A DNA stretch of 64,000 nucleotides from JBOZRQ01 sp050789255. GTDB lineage: Bacteria > Bacillota > Sulfobacillia > Symbiobacteriales > Symbiobacteriaceae. The stretch lies in contig JBOZRQ010000029.1 of the NCBI GenBank assembly GCA_050789255.1, positions 1 through 64,000 of the forward strand, given 5' to 3'. Positions 1-8,492 of the stretch are shown here, piece by piece. Numbering within the stretch: position 1 is the stretch's first letter; each line of letters starts with the position of its first letter. The position numbers were made by a program, and so were the translations under genes. The notes below the pieces were generated by a model. It saw nothing but the letters and a program-made list of their open reading frames with translations. It was not told the DNA's origin and searched no databases.

Positions 1-18
1 AGGCGAATAGCGAAAGGC

Positions 19-95
19 GCGAGGGTAGCTCAGTTGGCTAGAGCACTCGGCTGATAACCGAGAGGTCCCGGGTTCGAATCCCGGCCCTCGCACCA
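19..95 (+). tRNA. tRNA-Ile (GAT)
   Basis: A full cloverleaf can be drawn. The acceptor GCGAGGG (19-25) pairs with CCCTCGC (85-91), the anticodon loop is CTGATAA (anticodon GAT), the T-arm contains GGTTCGAATCC, and CCA is encoded at 93-95. It is the first gene of a five-tRNA cluster on this strand. Confidence 0.97.
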
Positions 96-109
96 GTTTC
101 TTTTCTCAT

Positions 110-186
<77 letters not shown>

Positions 187-190
187 GCTT

Positions 191-266
191 GGCCCCATCG
201 TCTAGAGGCCTAGGACGGCGCCCTCTCACGGCGCAAACTGGGGTTCGAATCCCCATGGGGTCACCA
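191..266 (+). tRNA. tRNA-Glu (CTC)
   Basis: Acceptor GGCCCCA (191-197) pairs with TGGGGTC (256-262) including one G-T pair. The anticodon stem-loop has anticodon CTC in a loop typical of tRNA-Glu, and CCA is encoded. It lies only 4 nt after the fMet tRNA. Confidence 0.95.
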
Positions 267-275
267 ATTTCGCCT

Positions 276-351
276 GCTGGTGTAGCTCAGCCGGTAGAGC
301 AGCTGATTCGTAATCAGCAGGTCGCCGGTTCGAGTCCGGCCACCAGCTCCA
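276..351 (+). tRNA. tRNA-Thr (CGT)
   Basis: Acceptor GCTGGTG (276-282) pairs with CACCAGC (341-347). The anticodon loop TTCGTAA gives CGT, reading ACG. The T-arm is canonical and CCA is encoded at 349-351. Confidence 0.95.
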
Positions 352-395
352 TTAGCGCCTTTGAGGCGCTAGCTTCGTTTCCAAGCGACAACCAC

Positions 396-486
<91 letters not shown>

Positions 487-494
487 AACAGGAA

Positions 495-524
495 GCCCCG
501 ACGCAAAACAGCGTCGGGGCTTTT
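495..524 (+). terminator. Rho-independent terminator of the tRNA cluster
   Basis: A perfect 10-bp GC-rich stem (GCCCCGACGC / GCGTCGGGGC) with a 6-nt loop is followed by TTTT. It ends the five-tRNA transcript and sits just past the end of the convergent aspS gene. Confidence 0.9.
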
Positions 525-532
525 CCGTGTCA

Positions 533-1843
533 TTAGGGAGTCAGCCGCATGCGGTCCCGGGGAAAGGCTGTCGCTTCACGCACGTTGTTAAGTCCCAGCA
601 ACCTGGCGGTCAGGCGTTCAGCACCAATCGCAAAGCCGCCGTGCGGGGGCATACCGATCTGGAAGACCTCAAGGTACCCAGCGAAGCTCTCCGGATTCAT
701 GCCTCGGCTGCGTATCGACTCAATCAGCATCTCGGGGAGATGAATGCGCTGCCCACCGGTTGTAACCTCCAGTCCGTTGAAAAGGAGGTCGAACGATGCG
801 GTGAGGGAGGGGTCCTCTGGGGCGGGCATGGCGTACATCGGTCGCACGGAGCGAGGGTACCGGGTCAGAAAGACCAGTGCAGGCTTGCCGGATTCGCCGA
901 CATACTGGCAGATCAGACGCTCTCCCTCGGGGTCGAGGTCTCCCTTGGGCGATACCTTGCCGTAGCGTCGGCGGATGATCTCTTGGGCTTCGGCCATCGG
1001 GATACGGGGAATCTCCGTTACTTCCGGAACGGTGACACCATGCAAGCCCAGCTCAGCCGGGCATTCCGCTGCCACCTTACTGAACATGTGCCGCAGTAGC
1101 CCGGTCTCCAGGTTCATCAGGTCTTCTTCCGAGGTGATAAAGCCCATCTCCACGTCCAGCGAGGTGTACTCGTTGAGGTGGCGGGACGTATTGTGCTCCT
1201 CGGCTCGGTACACGGGGGCGATCTCAAAGACCCGCTCGTAGCCGGCACCGACCATCATCTGCTTATAGAACTGGGGCGATTGCGCCAGATAGGCCTTGCG
1301 TCCGAAGTATTCAATCGGGAAGAGGTTCGAGCCGCCTTCGGTTCCGGTCGCGACAATCTTGGGCGTGAAAATCTGCGTGAAGTCCTGGGAAGCGAGGTAC
1401 TCCCGAAAACCGCCTACCAGGGCGGACTGAATGGCAAAGACCGCGTGTACCTTGGGGTTACGCAGGCTTAACACCCGGTGGTCTAGCATGGACTCCAGGC
1501 CAGCCTTGACATCCTTCTTATTGATCTCGAAGGGCAACGGTGCCATGGCGGGGCTAATGACCTCCACCGCCGAAGCGCTCACCTCTAACCCAGCCACGGC
1601 TTTTTCCGCAGTCACGACTTTACCAGTCACCGACACGACCGACTCGGTCTCCATGGCCTGGCCGGCCAGGCGACCCTCAAGAACGCACTGAACGAGCCCG
1701 CTCCGGTCGCGCAGCATAAGGAACGCCAGATTGCCCAGGTGCCGCAGGTTATGGATCCACCCCTTCAGGGTGACGGTTTGACCCAGGTGGGCCGAGAGCT
1801 CAGAGGCAAGCACACGGACAGGAGATTGTTGACCAGCAGACAT
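533..1843 (-). CDS. aspS: aspartate--tRNA ligase, archaeal/short type (probably nondiscriminating, Asp/Asn)
   Basis: Charges tRNA-Asp, and possibly tRNA-Asn, with aspartate in the cytoplasm. The 436-residue length and lack of the large GAD insertion of bacterial AspRS mark the archaeal-type enzyme. An N-terminal OB-fold anticodon domain (about 1-105) precedes the class II catalytic core. Motif 2 (about 204-226) reads FEIAPVYRAEEHNTSRHLNE, as in archaeal AspRS, rather than the AsnRS version. Motif 3 near the C-terminus includes GAERL. The ATG start follows GGAGGAGC. A T-box leader controls it. Nondiscriminating activity is an inference from family; it would require GatCAB elsewhere. AsnRS is the less likely alternative. 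Confidence 0.88.
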   Translation of the reverse strand: MSAGQQSPVRVLASELSAHLGQTVTLKGWIHNLRHLGNLAFLMLRDRSGLVQCVLEGRLAGQAMETESVVSVTGKVVTAEKAVAGLEVSASAVEVISPAMAPLPFEINKKDVKAGLESMLDHRVLSLRNPKVHAVFAIQSALVGGFREYLASQDFTQIFTPKIVATGTEGGSNLFPIEYFGRKAYLAQSPQFYKQMMVGAGYERVFEIAPVYRAEEHNTSRHLNEYTSLDVEMGFITSEEDLMNLETGLLRHMFSKVAAECPAELGLHGVTVPEVTEIPRIPMAEAQEIIRRRYGKVSPKGDLDPEGERLICQYVGESGKPALVFLTRYPRSVRPMYAMPAPEDPSLTASFDLLFNGLEVTTGGQRIHLPEMLIESIRSRGMNPESFAGYLEVFQIGMPPHGGFAIGAERLTARLLGLNNVREATAFPRDRMRLTP

Positions 1844-1934
1844 GTATTAGCTCCTCCTTGATAGTTGCGGTTGTTATTGTCGTTGTCGTCGCCATCATTG
1901 CCGTCGTCCATGTGATCACCCCCCTATTGCCCTG

Positions 1935-2195
1935 AAAAAGGGACAAAAAGACCTCGCCCCAAGTAGGGACGAGGTCTGGCTCGCGGTACCACCCTAGTTG
2001 CCGCCACTGCTGGCGGCCCCTCTGCCCGGATAACGGTGGGCTCCGTTCGCTCCTACTAAGCACATGGCCTTTCGGGCAACGCTCGCGGGTGTCATTCGCC
2101 TGGCCGCCGCCGCCGTCCTTCCACCGAGTGGACAGCTCTCTGTGACGTCAGTCTACCAGGGTACTTTGTCCCGGTCATCACTTGTCGGTATATTG
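1935..2195 (-). promoter_or_regulatory. T-box riboswitch leader of aspS
   Basis: On the minus strand the leader contains AGTA and AGAGAG stem I motifs, the distal-loop sequence CGGTGGAAG, the conserved T-box GGGTGGTACCGCG (complement of 1982-1994), and a terminator whose stem is AGACCTCGTCCC / GGGGCGAGGTCT followed by TTTTTGTC (about 1937-1976). The likely specifier codon in GAATGACACCC (near 2090) is GAC, for Asp, which fits the downstream synthetase. Uncharged tRNA-Asp would stabilise the antiterminator and allow aspS expression. The exact stem I fold was not computed. Confidence 0.9.
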
Positions 2196-2201
2196 TTTCG
2201 C

Positions 2202-2231
2202 ATCTTACACCCGGCCCCTTGGGTGTGTCAA
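2202..2231 (-). promoter_or_regulatory. sigma-A promoter of the aspS T-box transcript
   Basis: Reading the minus strand, TTGACA (complement of 2226-2231) is followed after 18 bp by TAAGAT (complement of 2202-2207). The start would be near 2195, just before the first T-box motifs. It is back-to-back with the speE promoter. Confidence 0.75.
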
Positions 2232-2250
2232 GGGCTAATTGTGGAACCTT

Positions 2251-2279
2251 TTGCCCGGTGGGGTGCCTTGTGCTATAAT
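2251..2279 (+). promoter_or_regulatory. sigma-A promoter of speE
   Basis: TTGCCC (2251-2256), a 17-bp spacer and TATAAT (2274-2279), with an upstream TGC that makes an extended -10. It lies about 45 bp upstream of the speE start and would drive speE-speB-argS. Confidence 0.8.
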
Positions 2280-2325
2280 TTGACGGTACTTAAAGGCTTG
2301 ACTGGCGAAAGGAGCCCGAGTTTCT

Positions 2326-3171
2326 GTGGAGCTTTATTTGACCGAGCAACAGACCGATAACCAGCGACTCTCCGTCCGGGTGACGAAGACGCTGCACAAG
2401 GAAACGACCGACTTCCAGGAACTCGTTATCGTTGAGACCCCGCAGTGGGGCCGACTGCTCGCCCTCGACGGGTTCTTCCAAACCAACGATGTGGACGAGT
2501 TCGTTTACCATGAAATGGGCGCCCACGTTCCGCTCTTTACCCACCCCAGCCCGAAGCGGGTCCTGGTGGTCGGCGGCGGCGATGGCGGCATGGTCCGTGA
2601 GGTGGTGAAGCACCCCGGCGTGGAGCACGTGGACCTGGTGGAGATCGACGGTCGCGTGATCGAAACCTCCAAGCAGTACTTCCCGAACATCTCCGTCGCC
2701 CTTACCGGGAACCCCAAGGTGCACGTGCACGTGGAGGACGGCATCAAGTGGGTTGCCGAGCATCCTGCGGAGTACGATGTGATCATCATCGACTCGAGTG
2801 AGCCGGTTGGCCCCGGCGAGGGACTCTTCACCGCCGAGTTCTACGCCAACGTGTTCAAGGCGTTGACCGGCGACGGCATCATGGTCGCTCAAACCGAGTC
2901 GCCCTGGACCAATGCGCACGTGATCAAGCGGGCTTTCGGCGGCATCAGCAAGTCGTTCCCGATTACCCGCCTGTATACCTGCGCCGTGCCCACCTACCCG
3001 ACCGGCCTGTGGAGCTTTACCCTGGGCTCCAAGAAGTACGACCCCCTGGAGGCCTCCGCTGAGGAGCGCTTTGACGGCATGGTCACCAAGTACTACACGC
3101 CGGCGCTGCATCACGCTGCCTTCCAGCTCCCCCGCTTCGTCTCGGCGATCACCGAGGAGGCCGGCAAGTAA
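2326..3171 (+). CDS. speE: spermidine synthase (polyamine aminopropyltransferase)
   Basis: Transfers the aminopropyl group of decarboxylated S-adenosylmethionine to putrescine. The 281-residue protein shows the family pattern: an N-terminal beta domain, the nucleotide-binding GGGDGG (83-88), acidic VEID (105-108) that holds the substrate ribose, and the catalytic-loop DSSEP (156-160). The GTG start at 2326 is preceded by AAAGGAG at 2308-2314. The stop overlaps the ATG of speB (TAATG), so the two are translationally coupled, fitting an agmatine to putrescine to spermidine route. Confidence 0.95.
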   Translation: MELYLTEQQTDNQRLSVRVTKTLHKETTDFQELVIVETPQWGRLLALDGFFQTNDVDEFVYHEMGAHVPLFTHPSPKRVLVVGGGDGGMVREVVKHPGVEHVDLVEIDGRVIETSKQYFPNISVALTGNPKVHVHVEDGIKWVAEHPAEYDVIIIDSSEPVGPGEGLFTAEFYANVFKALTGDGIMVAQTESPWTNAHVIKRAFGGISKSFPITRLYTCAVPTYPTGLWSFTLGSKKYDPLEASAEERFDGMVTKYYTPALHHAAFQLPRFVSAITEEAGK

Positions 3172-4052
3172 TGGGCGGTCTCAACTTCGCCGGTTTTGAG
3201 CACATCGAGCGGCTCTCCGACTTCATGGCCGCCTCCGATGACTATGAAACCGCCAAAGCGGTACTCTGGGGCATCGGGCAGGACTTTACCACCTCGTACC
3301 GGCCGGGCACCCGCTTTGGCCCCGGCCGCATCCGCGAGGCCAGCTATGGCCTGGAGGAGTTCAGCTACCATAGCCTCAAGACGCTGGCCGACAAGAACTT
3401 CTTCGACCTGGGCGACATCTCGGTCGTCTTTGGCGATCCCCGGGTGAGTTTGGACCGCGCCCATCAGGTGGCTCGCAAACTGTTCAACGACGGCAAGCTG
3501 CCGATCATGATGGGCGGCGAGCACCTGGTCACCCTGCCCTGCGTCAAGGCCGCCCACGAGAAGTACGGCAATGATATGGTGCTGCTGCAGTTCGACGCCC
3601 ACGCCGACCTGCGCGAGGACTACCTCGGCAATCCCATGTCCCATGCGGCTGTCATGAAGCGCTGCCTGGAGTTCCTGCCGTCGAAGAACCTGTACCAGTT
3701 CGGCATCCGCAGCGGCACCGCCGAGGAGTACCGCATCGGCTCCACGGAGTGCAACCTGTTCCCGCACGAGGTGCTGCGCCCGCTGAAGGAGGTCATGCCG
3801 ACGCTGGGCAACCGCCCGGTCTACATCACCATCGATATCGATGTGATGGACCCGGCCTTCGCCCCTGGCACCGGCACCCCGGAGCCCGGCGGCATCCACA
3901 GCCGCGAAATGATCGACGCCGTCCTCGCCATGGCGGGGCTGAACGTGATTGGCTTCGATGTGGTTGAGGTCGCCCCGAGCCTGGATCATACGGACCGAAC
4001 CGTGGTCCTGGGCGCCAAGTTGATCCGTGAGGCCATTCTGGCCTTCGGATAG
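3171..4052 (+). CDS. speB: agmatinase (ureohydrolase)
   Basis: Hydrolyses agmatine to putrescine and urea. The 293-residue ureohydrolase carries all manganese-ligand motifs: GGEH (115-118), DAHADLR (142-148) and DIDVMDP (222-228). It begins within the speE stop codon and ends 19 nt before argS, so the three genes form one operon. Arginase or a related amidinohydrolase cannot be excluded by motif alone, but adjacency to speE and the N-terminal region favour agmatinase. Confidence 0.92.
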   Translation: MGGLNFAGFEHIERLSDFMAASDDYETAKAVLWGIGQDFTTSYRPGTRFGPGRIREASYGLEEFSYHSLKTLADKNFFDLGDISVVFGDPRVSLDRAHQVARKLFNDGKLPIMMGGEHLVTLPCVKAAHEKYGNDMVLLQFDAHADLREDYLGNPMSHAAVMKRCLEFLPSKNLYQFGIRSGTAEEYRIGSTECNLFPHEVLRPLKEVMPTLGNRPVYITIDIDVMDPAFAPGTGTPEPGGIHSREMIDAVLAMAGLNVIGFDVVEVAPSLDHTDRTVVLGAKLIREAILAFG

Positions 4053-4071
4053 AAAAGCGAGGGAGACAACT

Positions 4072-5742
4072 GTGCGAGTCATCGAACAGGTCAGGTCCCA
4101 ACTGCGGCAGGCCCTCGCCGAAGCAGTCAACCAGGCCGTCGCAGCGGGTGAACTGACCGGGCCAGCTCCGGTGGTTAACCTTGAGGTCCCCAAGGACAAG
4201 GCGCACGGCGACTTTGCCACCAACCTGGCCATGGTCATGACCAAGGCCGAGAAGAAGCCGCCCCGCGTCATCGCCGAAACGGTCATCAAGCATTTGAACA
4301 CCGAAGGGACTTGGATCCAGAAGGCGGAGATCGCCGGTCCAGGCTTTATCAACCTGCGCCTGAAGTTTGGCTGGATCCACCAGGTCCTGCCCGCCATCCG
4401 CAAGGAGGGCGCCGACTTCGGCAAGAGCGAGCACGGCGGCGGCAAGCGCATCCTGCTCGAGTACGTCAGCGCGAACCCGACCGGCCCCATGGTGCTGGTT
4501 CAGGCCCGTTCGGGCGCCTACGGCAGCACGCTGGGCCGTGTGCTTAACGCGGCCGGGTACGACTGCAACACGGAGTTCTACGTCAATGACGCCGGCAACC
4601 AGGTTAAGATGCTGGCGAAGTCGGTCGATCTGCGCTCTCAGGAGCTCCGGGGCGCCACCATCGAGATCCCTGAGGGGTGCTACCCCGGCGACTACGTCAT
4701 CGACGCCGCCCGGGAGTTGCTCAGCAAGTACCCTGACTTCCTCGAGCAGCCCGAAGAGCAGCGGCTGACCTTCCTGGAGACCTGGGCGCCGGAGTTCTTC
4801 CGCAGTGGTCAGGAAGCGGTGCTGGGGTCCTACGGGGTCGTCTTCGACCGGTGGTTCAGCGAGCGCTCCCTACGCGACGCCGGCAAGCCGGCTGAACTGG
4901 TGGAACGGCTCCTGAAGGCCGGTGAGGCCTACGAGCAGGACGGCGCCATCTGGATGCGCACGACCAAGTACGGTGACGATAAGGACCGGGTTCTGCTGAA
5001 GTCCGACGGCCAGTTCACCTACTTTGCCGCCGACGCCTGCTACCACATGAACAAGTACGATCGTGGCTACGAAACCCTCATCGATATTCTCGGTCAGGAC
5101 CACCACGGTTACCTCGGTCGTATGAAGGCAATGGTTGAGTGCCTGGGCCACTCCAAGGATTCGCTGGAGATCCTGTTTACGCAGATCGTCCGGCTCTTTA
5201 AGGACGGCGAGGAGGTCCGCATGTCCAAGCGGCGCGGCACCTTCGTGCTCATGGAGGACCTGCTGGAACAGGTTTCCGTGGATGCGGCCCGCTACTTTTT
5301 CCTCATGCGCGGCCTCGACGCTCACATGGACTTCGACATGAACCTGGCCAACCTGAAGTCCAGTGACAACCCGGTCTACTACGTCCAGTACGCCCACGCC
5401 CGCATCTGCAGCATCCTGCGGCAGGCGGCCGAGGCCGGCTTCACCCCTGACGTCGAGACGGACCTGTCGGTCCTGAAAGACGACTCGGAAATCGATCTCA
5501 TGCGCAAGCTCGCCGAGCTGCCGGAGGAGATCATCGGCGCGGCGGACGCCCGTGAGGCGCACCGACTCAGCCGGTATGTCAACGAATTGGCCACGCTGTT
5601 CCACAGCTTCTACACCCGTTGCCGTGTGATGACCGAGGACGCGGCACTGACCCGGGCCCGGCTTGTTCTTTGCGACGCAACTCGCACGGCCCTCAATAAC
5701 GTCCTGACACTTATGGGAGTCAGCGCACCGGAGCGGATGTAA
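4072..5742 (+). CDS. argS: arginine--tRNA ligase with a degenerate HIGH motif
   Basis: Attaches arginine to tRNA-Arg. The GTG at 4072, after GCGAGGGAG, gives 556 residues, a normal ArgRS length; an in-frame upstream extension into speB is unlikely. Visible are the N-terminal additional domain (about 1-110), EYVSANPTGP (about 126-135), the KMSKS-like RMSKRRG (about 383-389) and the C-terminal helical anticodon domain. Where most ArgRS have HVGH after SANPTGP, this protein reads MVLVQARSGAYG, so both HIGH histidines are missing. The gene is otherwise intact and conserved, so it is probably functional. It is the third gene of the speE operon. Confidence 0.93.
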   Translation: MRVIEQVRSQLRQALAEAVNQAVAAGELTGPAPVVNLEVPKDKAHGDFATNLAMVMTKAEKKPPRVIAETVIKHLNTEGTWIQKAEIAGPGFINLRLKFGWIHQVLPAIRKEGADFGKSEHGGGKRILLEYVSANPTGPMVLVQARSGAYGSTLGRVLNAAGYDCNTEFYVNDAGNQVKMLAKSVDLRSQELRGATIEIPEGCYPGDYVIDAARELLSKYPDFLEQPEEQRLTFLETWAPEFFRSGQEAVLGSYGVVFDRWFSERSLRDAGKPAELVERLLKAGEAYEQDGAIWMRTTKYGDDKDRVLLKSDGQFTYFAADACYHMNKYDRGYETLIDILGQDHHGYLGRMKAMVECLGHSKDSLEILFTQIVRLFKDGEEVRMSKRRGTFVLMEDLLEQVSVDAARYFFLMRGLDAHMDFDMNLANLKSSDNPVYYVQYAHARICSILRQAAEAGFTPDVETDLSVLKDDSEIDLMRKLAELPEEIIGAADAREAHRLSRYVNELATLFHSFYTRCRVMTEDAALTRARLVLCDATRTALNNVLTLMGVSAPERM

Positions 5743-5745
5743 GAG

Positions 5746-5901
5746 ATGGAATACAAGCAGTGGTTAATCGCCCTCGTAACGGGCGCCGTCATCGGGTTCA
5801 TTTTTGCCAAGCTGAGGCTCCCTGCCCCGGCACCGATCAGCATTGCCGGCATACTTGGCATTGCGGGTATCACTCTGGGCTGGATGCTCGGCAACCGGTA
5901 A
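5746..5901 (+). CDS. XapX domain-containing small membrane protein
   Basis: A 51-residue ORF starting 3 nt after argS with ATG at 5746. It has two hydrophobic segments (about 5-20 and 31-47) separated by KLRLPAPAP; the LPAPAP turn followed by GILGIAGITLG is the XapX (DUF1427) pattern. Function is unknown; it is a two-helix inner-membrane protein. Close spacing suggests translation as the last gene of the speE-argS transcript. Confidence 0.7.
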   Translation: MEYKQWLIALVTGAVIGFIFAKLRLPAPAPISIAGILGIAGITLGWMLGNR

Positions 5902-5906
5902 TGAGC

Positions 5907-5942
5907 AAAAGGAGCCTGCCGCAACGATCTGCGGCAGGCTCC
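5907..5942. terminator. bidirectional terminator between XapX gene and the convergent secreted protein gene
   Basis: A 13-bp perfect stem GGAGCCTGCCGCA (5911-5923) / TGCGGCAGGCTCC (5930-5942). On the minus strand it is followed by TTTTGCTC, a good U-tract; on the plus strand the tail is weaker. Confidence 0.85.
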
Positions 5943-5955
5943 ACCCTTTGTGGGG

Positions 5956-6432
5956 TTACTGCTGGGCCTTGGCCTTGTGCTCCTGCCACTTCTGCAGGAT
6001 CGCATCGGCCTTCTCCTGGGTGATCTTACCGCTTTTGACGGCCTCGGCCAGCTTGCTCTTCAGCTGCTCCTCGGTGAGGGCCTTGCCGGGCTTGCCCCAG
6101 CCCTTTCCGTGGTGCTGCATACGGCCCTGCTGGTGCTTCAAAATGCGCTGAGCCTGTTCCTTGGTAATCTTGCCGTCCTTAACCGACTGCTCCAACAGCG
6201 CCTTGGCCTCTGCCTTATACTTCTCCATATAGGAGCGGCGCAGTTCCCCCAGCTTCTTCAGGGTGTCGGCTTCCCCCTGCGTCAGCTTGCCTTCCTGAAC
6301 GGCCTTATCGACTCGTTCCGTTTGGGCGGTGGGCGCCTTGCCCTCCTCCGAAGCAAAGGCAGCGCCGGTGAGCAGGGCGCCGGTCAGCAGTACAGCCCCG
6401 ACTGCCACTCCCACCTTCCTCTTCAGGTCCAT
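5956..6432 (-). CDS. secreted helical-repeat protein (DUF2680/YckD-like)
   Basis: A 158-residue exported protein. Residues 1-27 are a signal peptide ending near AFA. The mature part has three related helix-turn-helix units that each read roughly (V/A)xxGKIT(K/Q)E(Q/K)AxxIL: about 42-60, 84-103 and 131-149. This repeat is typical of DUF2680-type proteins of sporulating Firmicutes. No catalytic residues are seen. A histidine/glycine/lysine-rich stretch near 105-117 (QHHGKGWGKPGK) lies between repeats. The role is unknown; an extracytoplasmic binding or stress function is possible. Confidence 0.7.
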   Translation of the reverse strand: MDLKRKVGVAVGAVLLTGALLTGAAFASEEGKAPTAQTERVDKAVQEGKLTQGEADTLKKLGELRRSYMEKYKAEAKALLEQSVKDGKITKEQAQRILKHQQGRMQHHGKGWGKPGKALTEEQLKSKLAEAVKSGKITQEKADAILQKWQEHKAKAQQ

Positions 6433-6548
6433 CGTTCGTCTCCCCTTTCCGTCTTGTTGTAGATGGAACCAAGGCTATCTTGCCTCGATAACCTGAGAGT
6501 TTGCTTAAGAGACTTTGAACAAAGTGTTTCCATCGTGTAAACGGAAGC

Positions 6549-6567
6549 GGCGCCCCAATGGGACGCC
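6549..6567 (-). terminator. probable terminator of the osmC-like gene
   Basis: On the minus strand GGCGTCCC / GGGGCGCC (one G-U pair) form a stem with a 3-nt loop, followed by a pyrimidine-rich tail GCTTCCGTTT. It lies 7 nt after the osmC-like stop codon. Confidence 0.6.
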
Positions 6568-6573
6568 GGCTGC

Positions 6574-7002
6574 CTAGTCGATCGGCTGGCCGTTCAACTC
6601 CAGGCGGTATGTAACGGTGGCTCCCTTCTTGAAAAGGGCGCTAACGCTGCAGTAAGTACCCTGCGAGAGTTCCACGGCTCGCTTGTACTTTTCCACATCG
6701 ACGTCAGCCCCCCAAAGCCGGTAGACCATGCGGAAGGACTGAAAGGCCCTCGGGTGTTCTGCCGCTTCGTCCGCCTCTACGCCCATCTCGAAGCGATCAA
6801 AGGACTGGCGCATCTTGCGCAGAATCGAGACCACGTCCATACCGGTACAGCCACCAAGGGCGGCCAGCAACAGTTCTGTAGGGCGGGGGCCCTTGTCTTC
6901 ACCGCCGACATCCGGGCGGGCATCCATCATCAGATCGTGGCCGGTACCGGTGTGGGCCGTGAATCCCATGCCGCCGGCCCAAGTAACCAGGGCATTCTTC
7001 AT
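6574..7002 (-). CDS. OsmC/Ohr family thiol peroxidase-like protein
   Basis: A 142-residue OsmC-fold protein. The two conserved cysteines are present in GGCTGMDV and TYCSVSA contexts, and the conserved acidic/arginine residues lie in GEDKGPRPTELLLAALGGC. Family members reduce organic hydroperoxides with a dithiol cofactor. The sequence is closer to the YhfA-like OsmC branch (C-terminal SVSALFKKGATVTY) than to Ohr. The ATG follows AAGGAGGTG. It is divergently placed from the ECF sigma gene and shares a 160-bp intergenic region with it. Confidence 0.85.
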   Translation of the reverse strand: MKNALVTWAGGMGFTAHTGTGHDLMMDARPDVGGEDKGPRPTELLLAALGGCTGMDVVSILRKMRQSFDRFEMGVEADEAAEHPRAFQSFRMVYRLWGADVDVEKYKRAVELSQGTYCSVSALFKKGATVTYRLELNGQPID

Positions 7003-7165
7003 GGAGCGATCACCTCCTTGGCAGGGTTCTTCTCATATAATTACGAAACCTCCTTGTGACCAAAAAAACATGACTGACCGGCGAACTATTCGTCAACGCC
7101 ACGCGCTCTATGCTACGACGAGCTCTCAACGGAGGGGCGTTGGCGCTGCTAGGAGGGAATCCAAC

Positions 7166-7684
7166 GTGACCTTGGAGGATCGCTTCTTCGCCCTGTACAA
7201 ACCCGAACAGGGGCGCCTGTACCGCACCGCCTGGGCTATTCTCGGCAACGAGGCCGATGCCGGCGATGCGCTTCAGGAGGCTACCATTCGAGCTTACCGG
7301 GCCTTCGACCAACTCAAGGGCGGAGAGGCTGCCTTTCCGTATTGGATCCGGCGGATCCTGGTGAACACCTGTACACAAATTCTGCGCAAACGGATGCGGG
7401 TCATTCCGGTGGAACGCCCGGAAGACCACATGTCGGAGGAGCCTGCCACCCCCGACGTTGATGTTCCGTTTGGCAGCGAGGTGTGGGAGGCCGTTCGCCT
7501 TCTTGATGAGCGTTACCGTGCTGTCGTCGTGCTGCGGTTTCTCAACGACATGCAGCTTGAAGACATTGCCACGGCGCTGGACATTCCGCTGGGGACTGTG
7601 AAGTCCCGTCTTCACACGGCCCTGAAAATGCTTCGCACCAAGCTAAACAACAATGAAAGCGGGGAAAGGAGGGGCGCTCTGTAA
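7166..7684 (+). CDS. ECF-type RNA polymerase sigma factor
   Basis: A 172-residue group 4 sigma factor. Region 2 (about 10-80) includes the DAGDALQEATIRAYRAF core-binding and -10 recognition segment; region 4 (about 110-160) includes RYRAVVVLRFLNDMQLEDIA followed by the HTH GTVKSRLHTALKMLR. GTG at 7166 with AGGAGGGA at 7151-7158 is the start, because upstream in-frame codons encode no sigma sequence. Its stop overlaps the start of the next gene, an anti-sigma factor, the usual two-gene arrangement. The regulon is unknown. Confidence 0.9.
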   Translation: MTLEDRFFALYKPEQGRLYRTAWAILGNEADAGDALQEATIRAYRAFDQLKGGEAAFPYWIRRILVNTCTQILRKRMRVIPVERPEDHMSEEPATPDVDVPFGSEVWEAVRLLDERYRAVVVLRFLNDMQLEDIATALDIPLGTVKSRLHTALKMLRTKLNNNESGERRGAL

Positions 7685-8457
7685 TGCAGTGCGACGACAT
7701 TAGGCTGGAACTGCAGGCCTATCTTGAGGGCGAACTGGCGCCTGATGAGAGGGCCGAAGTAGAGGCGCACCTCTCTACCTGCCAAGCCTGTGCAGAGGAG
7801 GCCCGCGCCATGAGAGGCATGGGGGATCTAATCCGGCGTGGTCTGAACGAGTGGGTCGACCAGGGAACGGTACCCGCCGAGTTGGCCGCCCGCATCGAAG
7901 TGCACATTCGCCCGAGGAAGAAGGTATGGTGGCAGAACTGGCAGCTCGCAGCTGGCCTGGTTACCGCAGCGGCCGCCGTCTTCTTGGTTCTGTTTACGAC
8001 GCAACCGGAGCGCATTGCCTCGATTCCGCTGCTGGGTGCGCTCTTCATGACCCCGGACTTCACGTACACGGCTGCTCCCGGACCCGTTACCGAAAAGCTT
8101 CCCAAGCCCTCTAACGAAGTTCACCCGCAGAACGCCACCACCGAAAAAGAAGGCATTACATTAACAGTGAACCTCATTGAACAGGTGGGCCATCTGACAC
8201 ACATTCAATACACGATTAAGGGCATGACCCTCGACAAGGAACGCCTGAAGAACCCCGTCACCCATCCCACTTTGACCGCGGCGGGCAAGAAGGTCTCGCT
8301 TTCTAGCTTCAACGCCGACCAGAGGTCCGGGGCGATCGTGTTCAACGCCTACTTTGACGCACTGCAGAGCGGTCAGTCGCTGACCCTGACCATCGGAAGC
8401 CTGCCTGCAGGCGAGCAGATGGTGCAAGGCCCCTGGCAGGTTACGTTCTCAAACTAG
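7684..8457 (+). CDS. membrane anti-sigma factor with zinc-binding ZAS domain
   Basis: 257 residues. The N-terminal anti-sigma domain has the zinc signature HLSTCQAC (about 29-36). A single membrane helix spans about 86-104. The extracytoplasmic part (about 110-257) is a beta-rich DUF4179-like domain (TEKEGITLTVNLIEQ near its start) that could sense an envelope signal. It starts inside the sigma-factor stop (TAATG), so the pair is co-translated. It should hold the sigma factor inactive at the membrane until a signal arrives; the signal cannot be read from the sequence. Confidence 0.85.
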   Translation: MQCDDIRLELQAYLEGELAPDERAEVEAHLSTCQACAEEARAMRGMGDLIRRGLNEWVDQGTVPAELAARIEVHIRPRKKVWWQNWQLAAGLVTAAAAVFLVLFTTQPERIASIPLLGALFMTPDFTYTAAPGPVTEKLPKPSNEVHPQNATTEKEGITLTVNLIEQVGHLTHIQYTIKGMTLDKERLKNPVTHPTLTAAGKKVSLSSFNADQRSGAIVFNAYFDALQSGQSLTLTIGSLPAGEQMVQGPWQVTFSN

Positions 8458-8464
8458 GATATCC

Positions 8465-8492
8465 GGCGGGGGCCTTTCGGCCTCCGCCTTTT
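8465..8492 (+). terminator. terminator of the sigma/anti-sigma operon
   Basis: GGCGGGGGCC / GGCCTCCGCC stem with a TTTC loop followed by TTTT, 8 nt after the anti-sigma stop. Confidence 0.88.
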
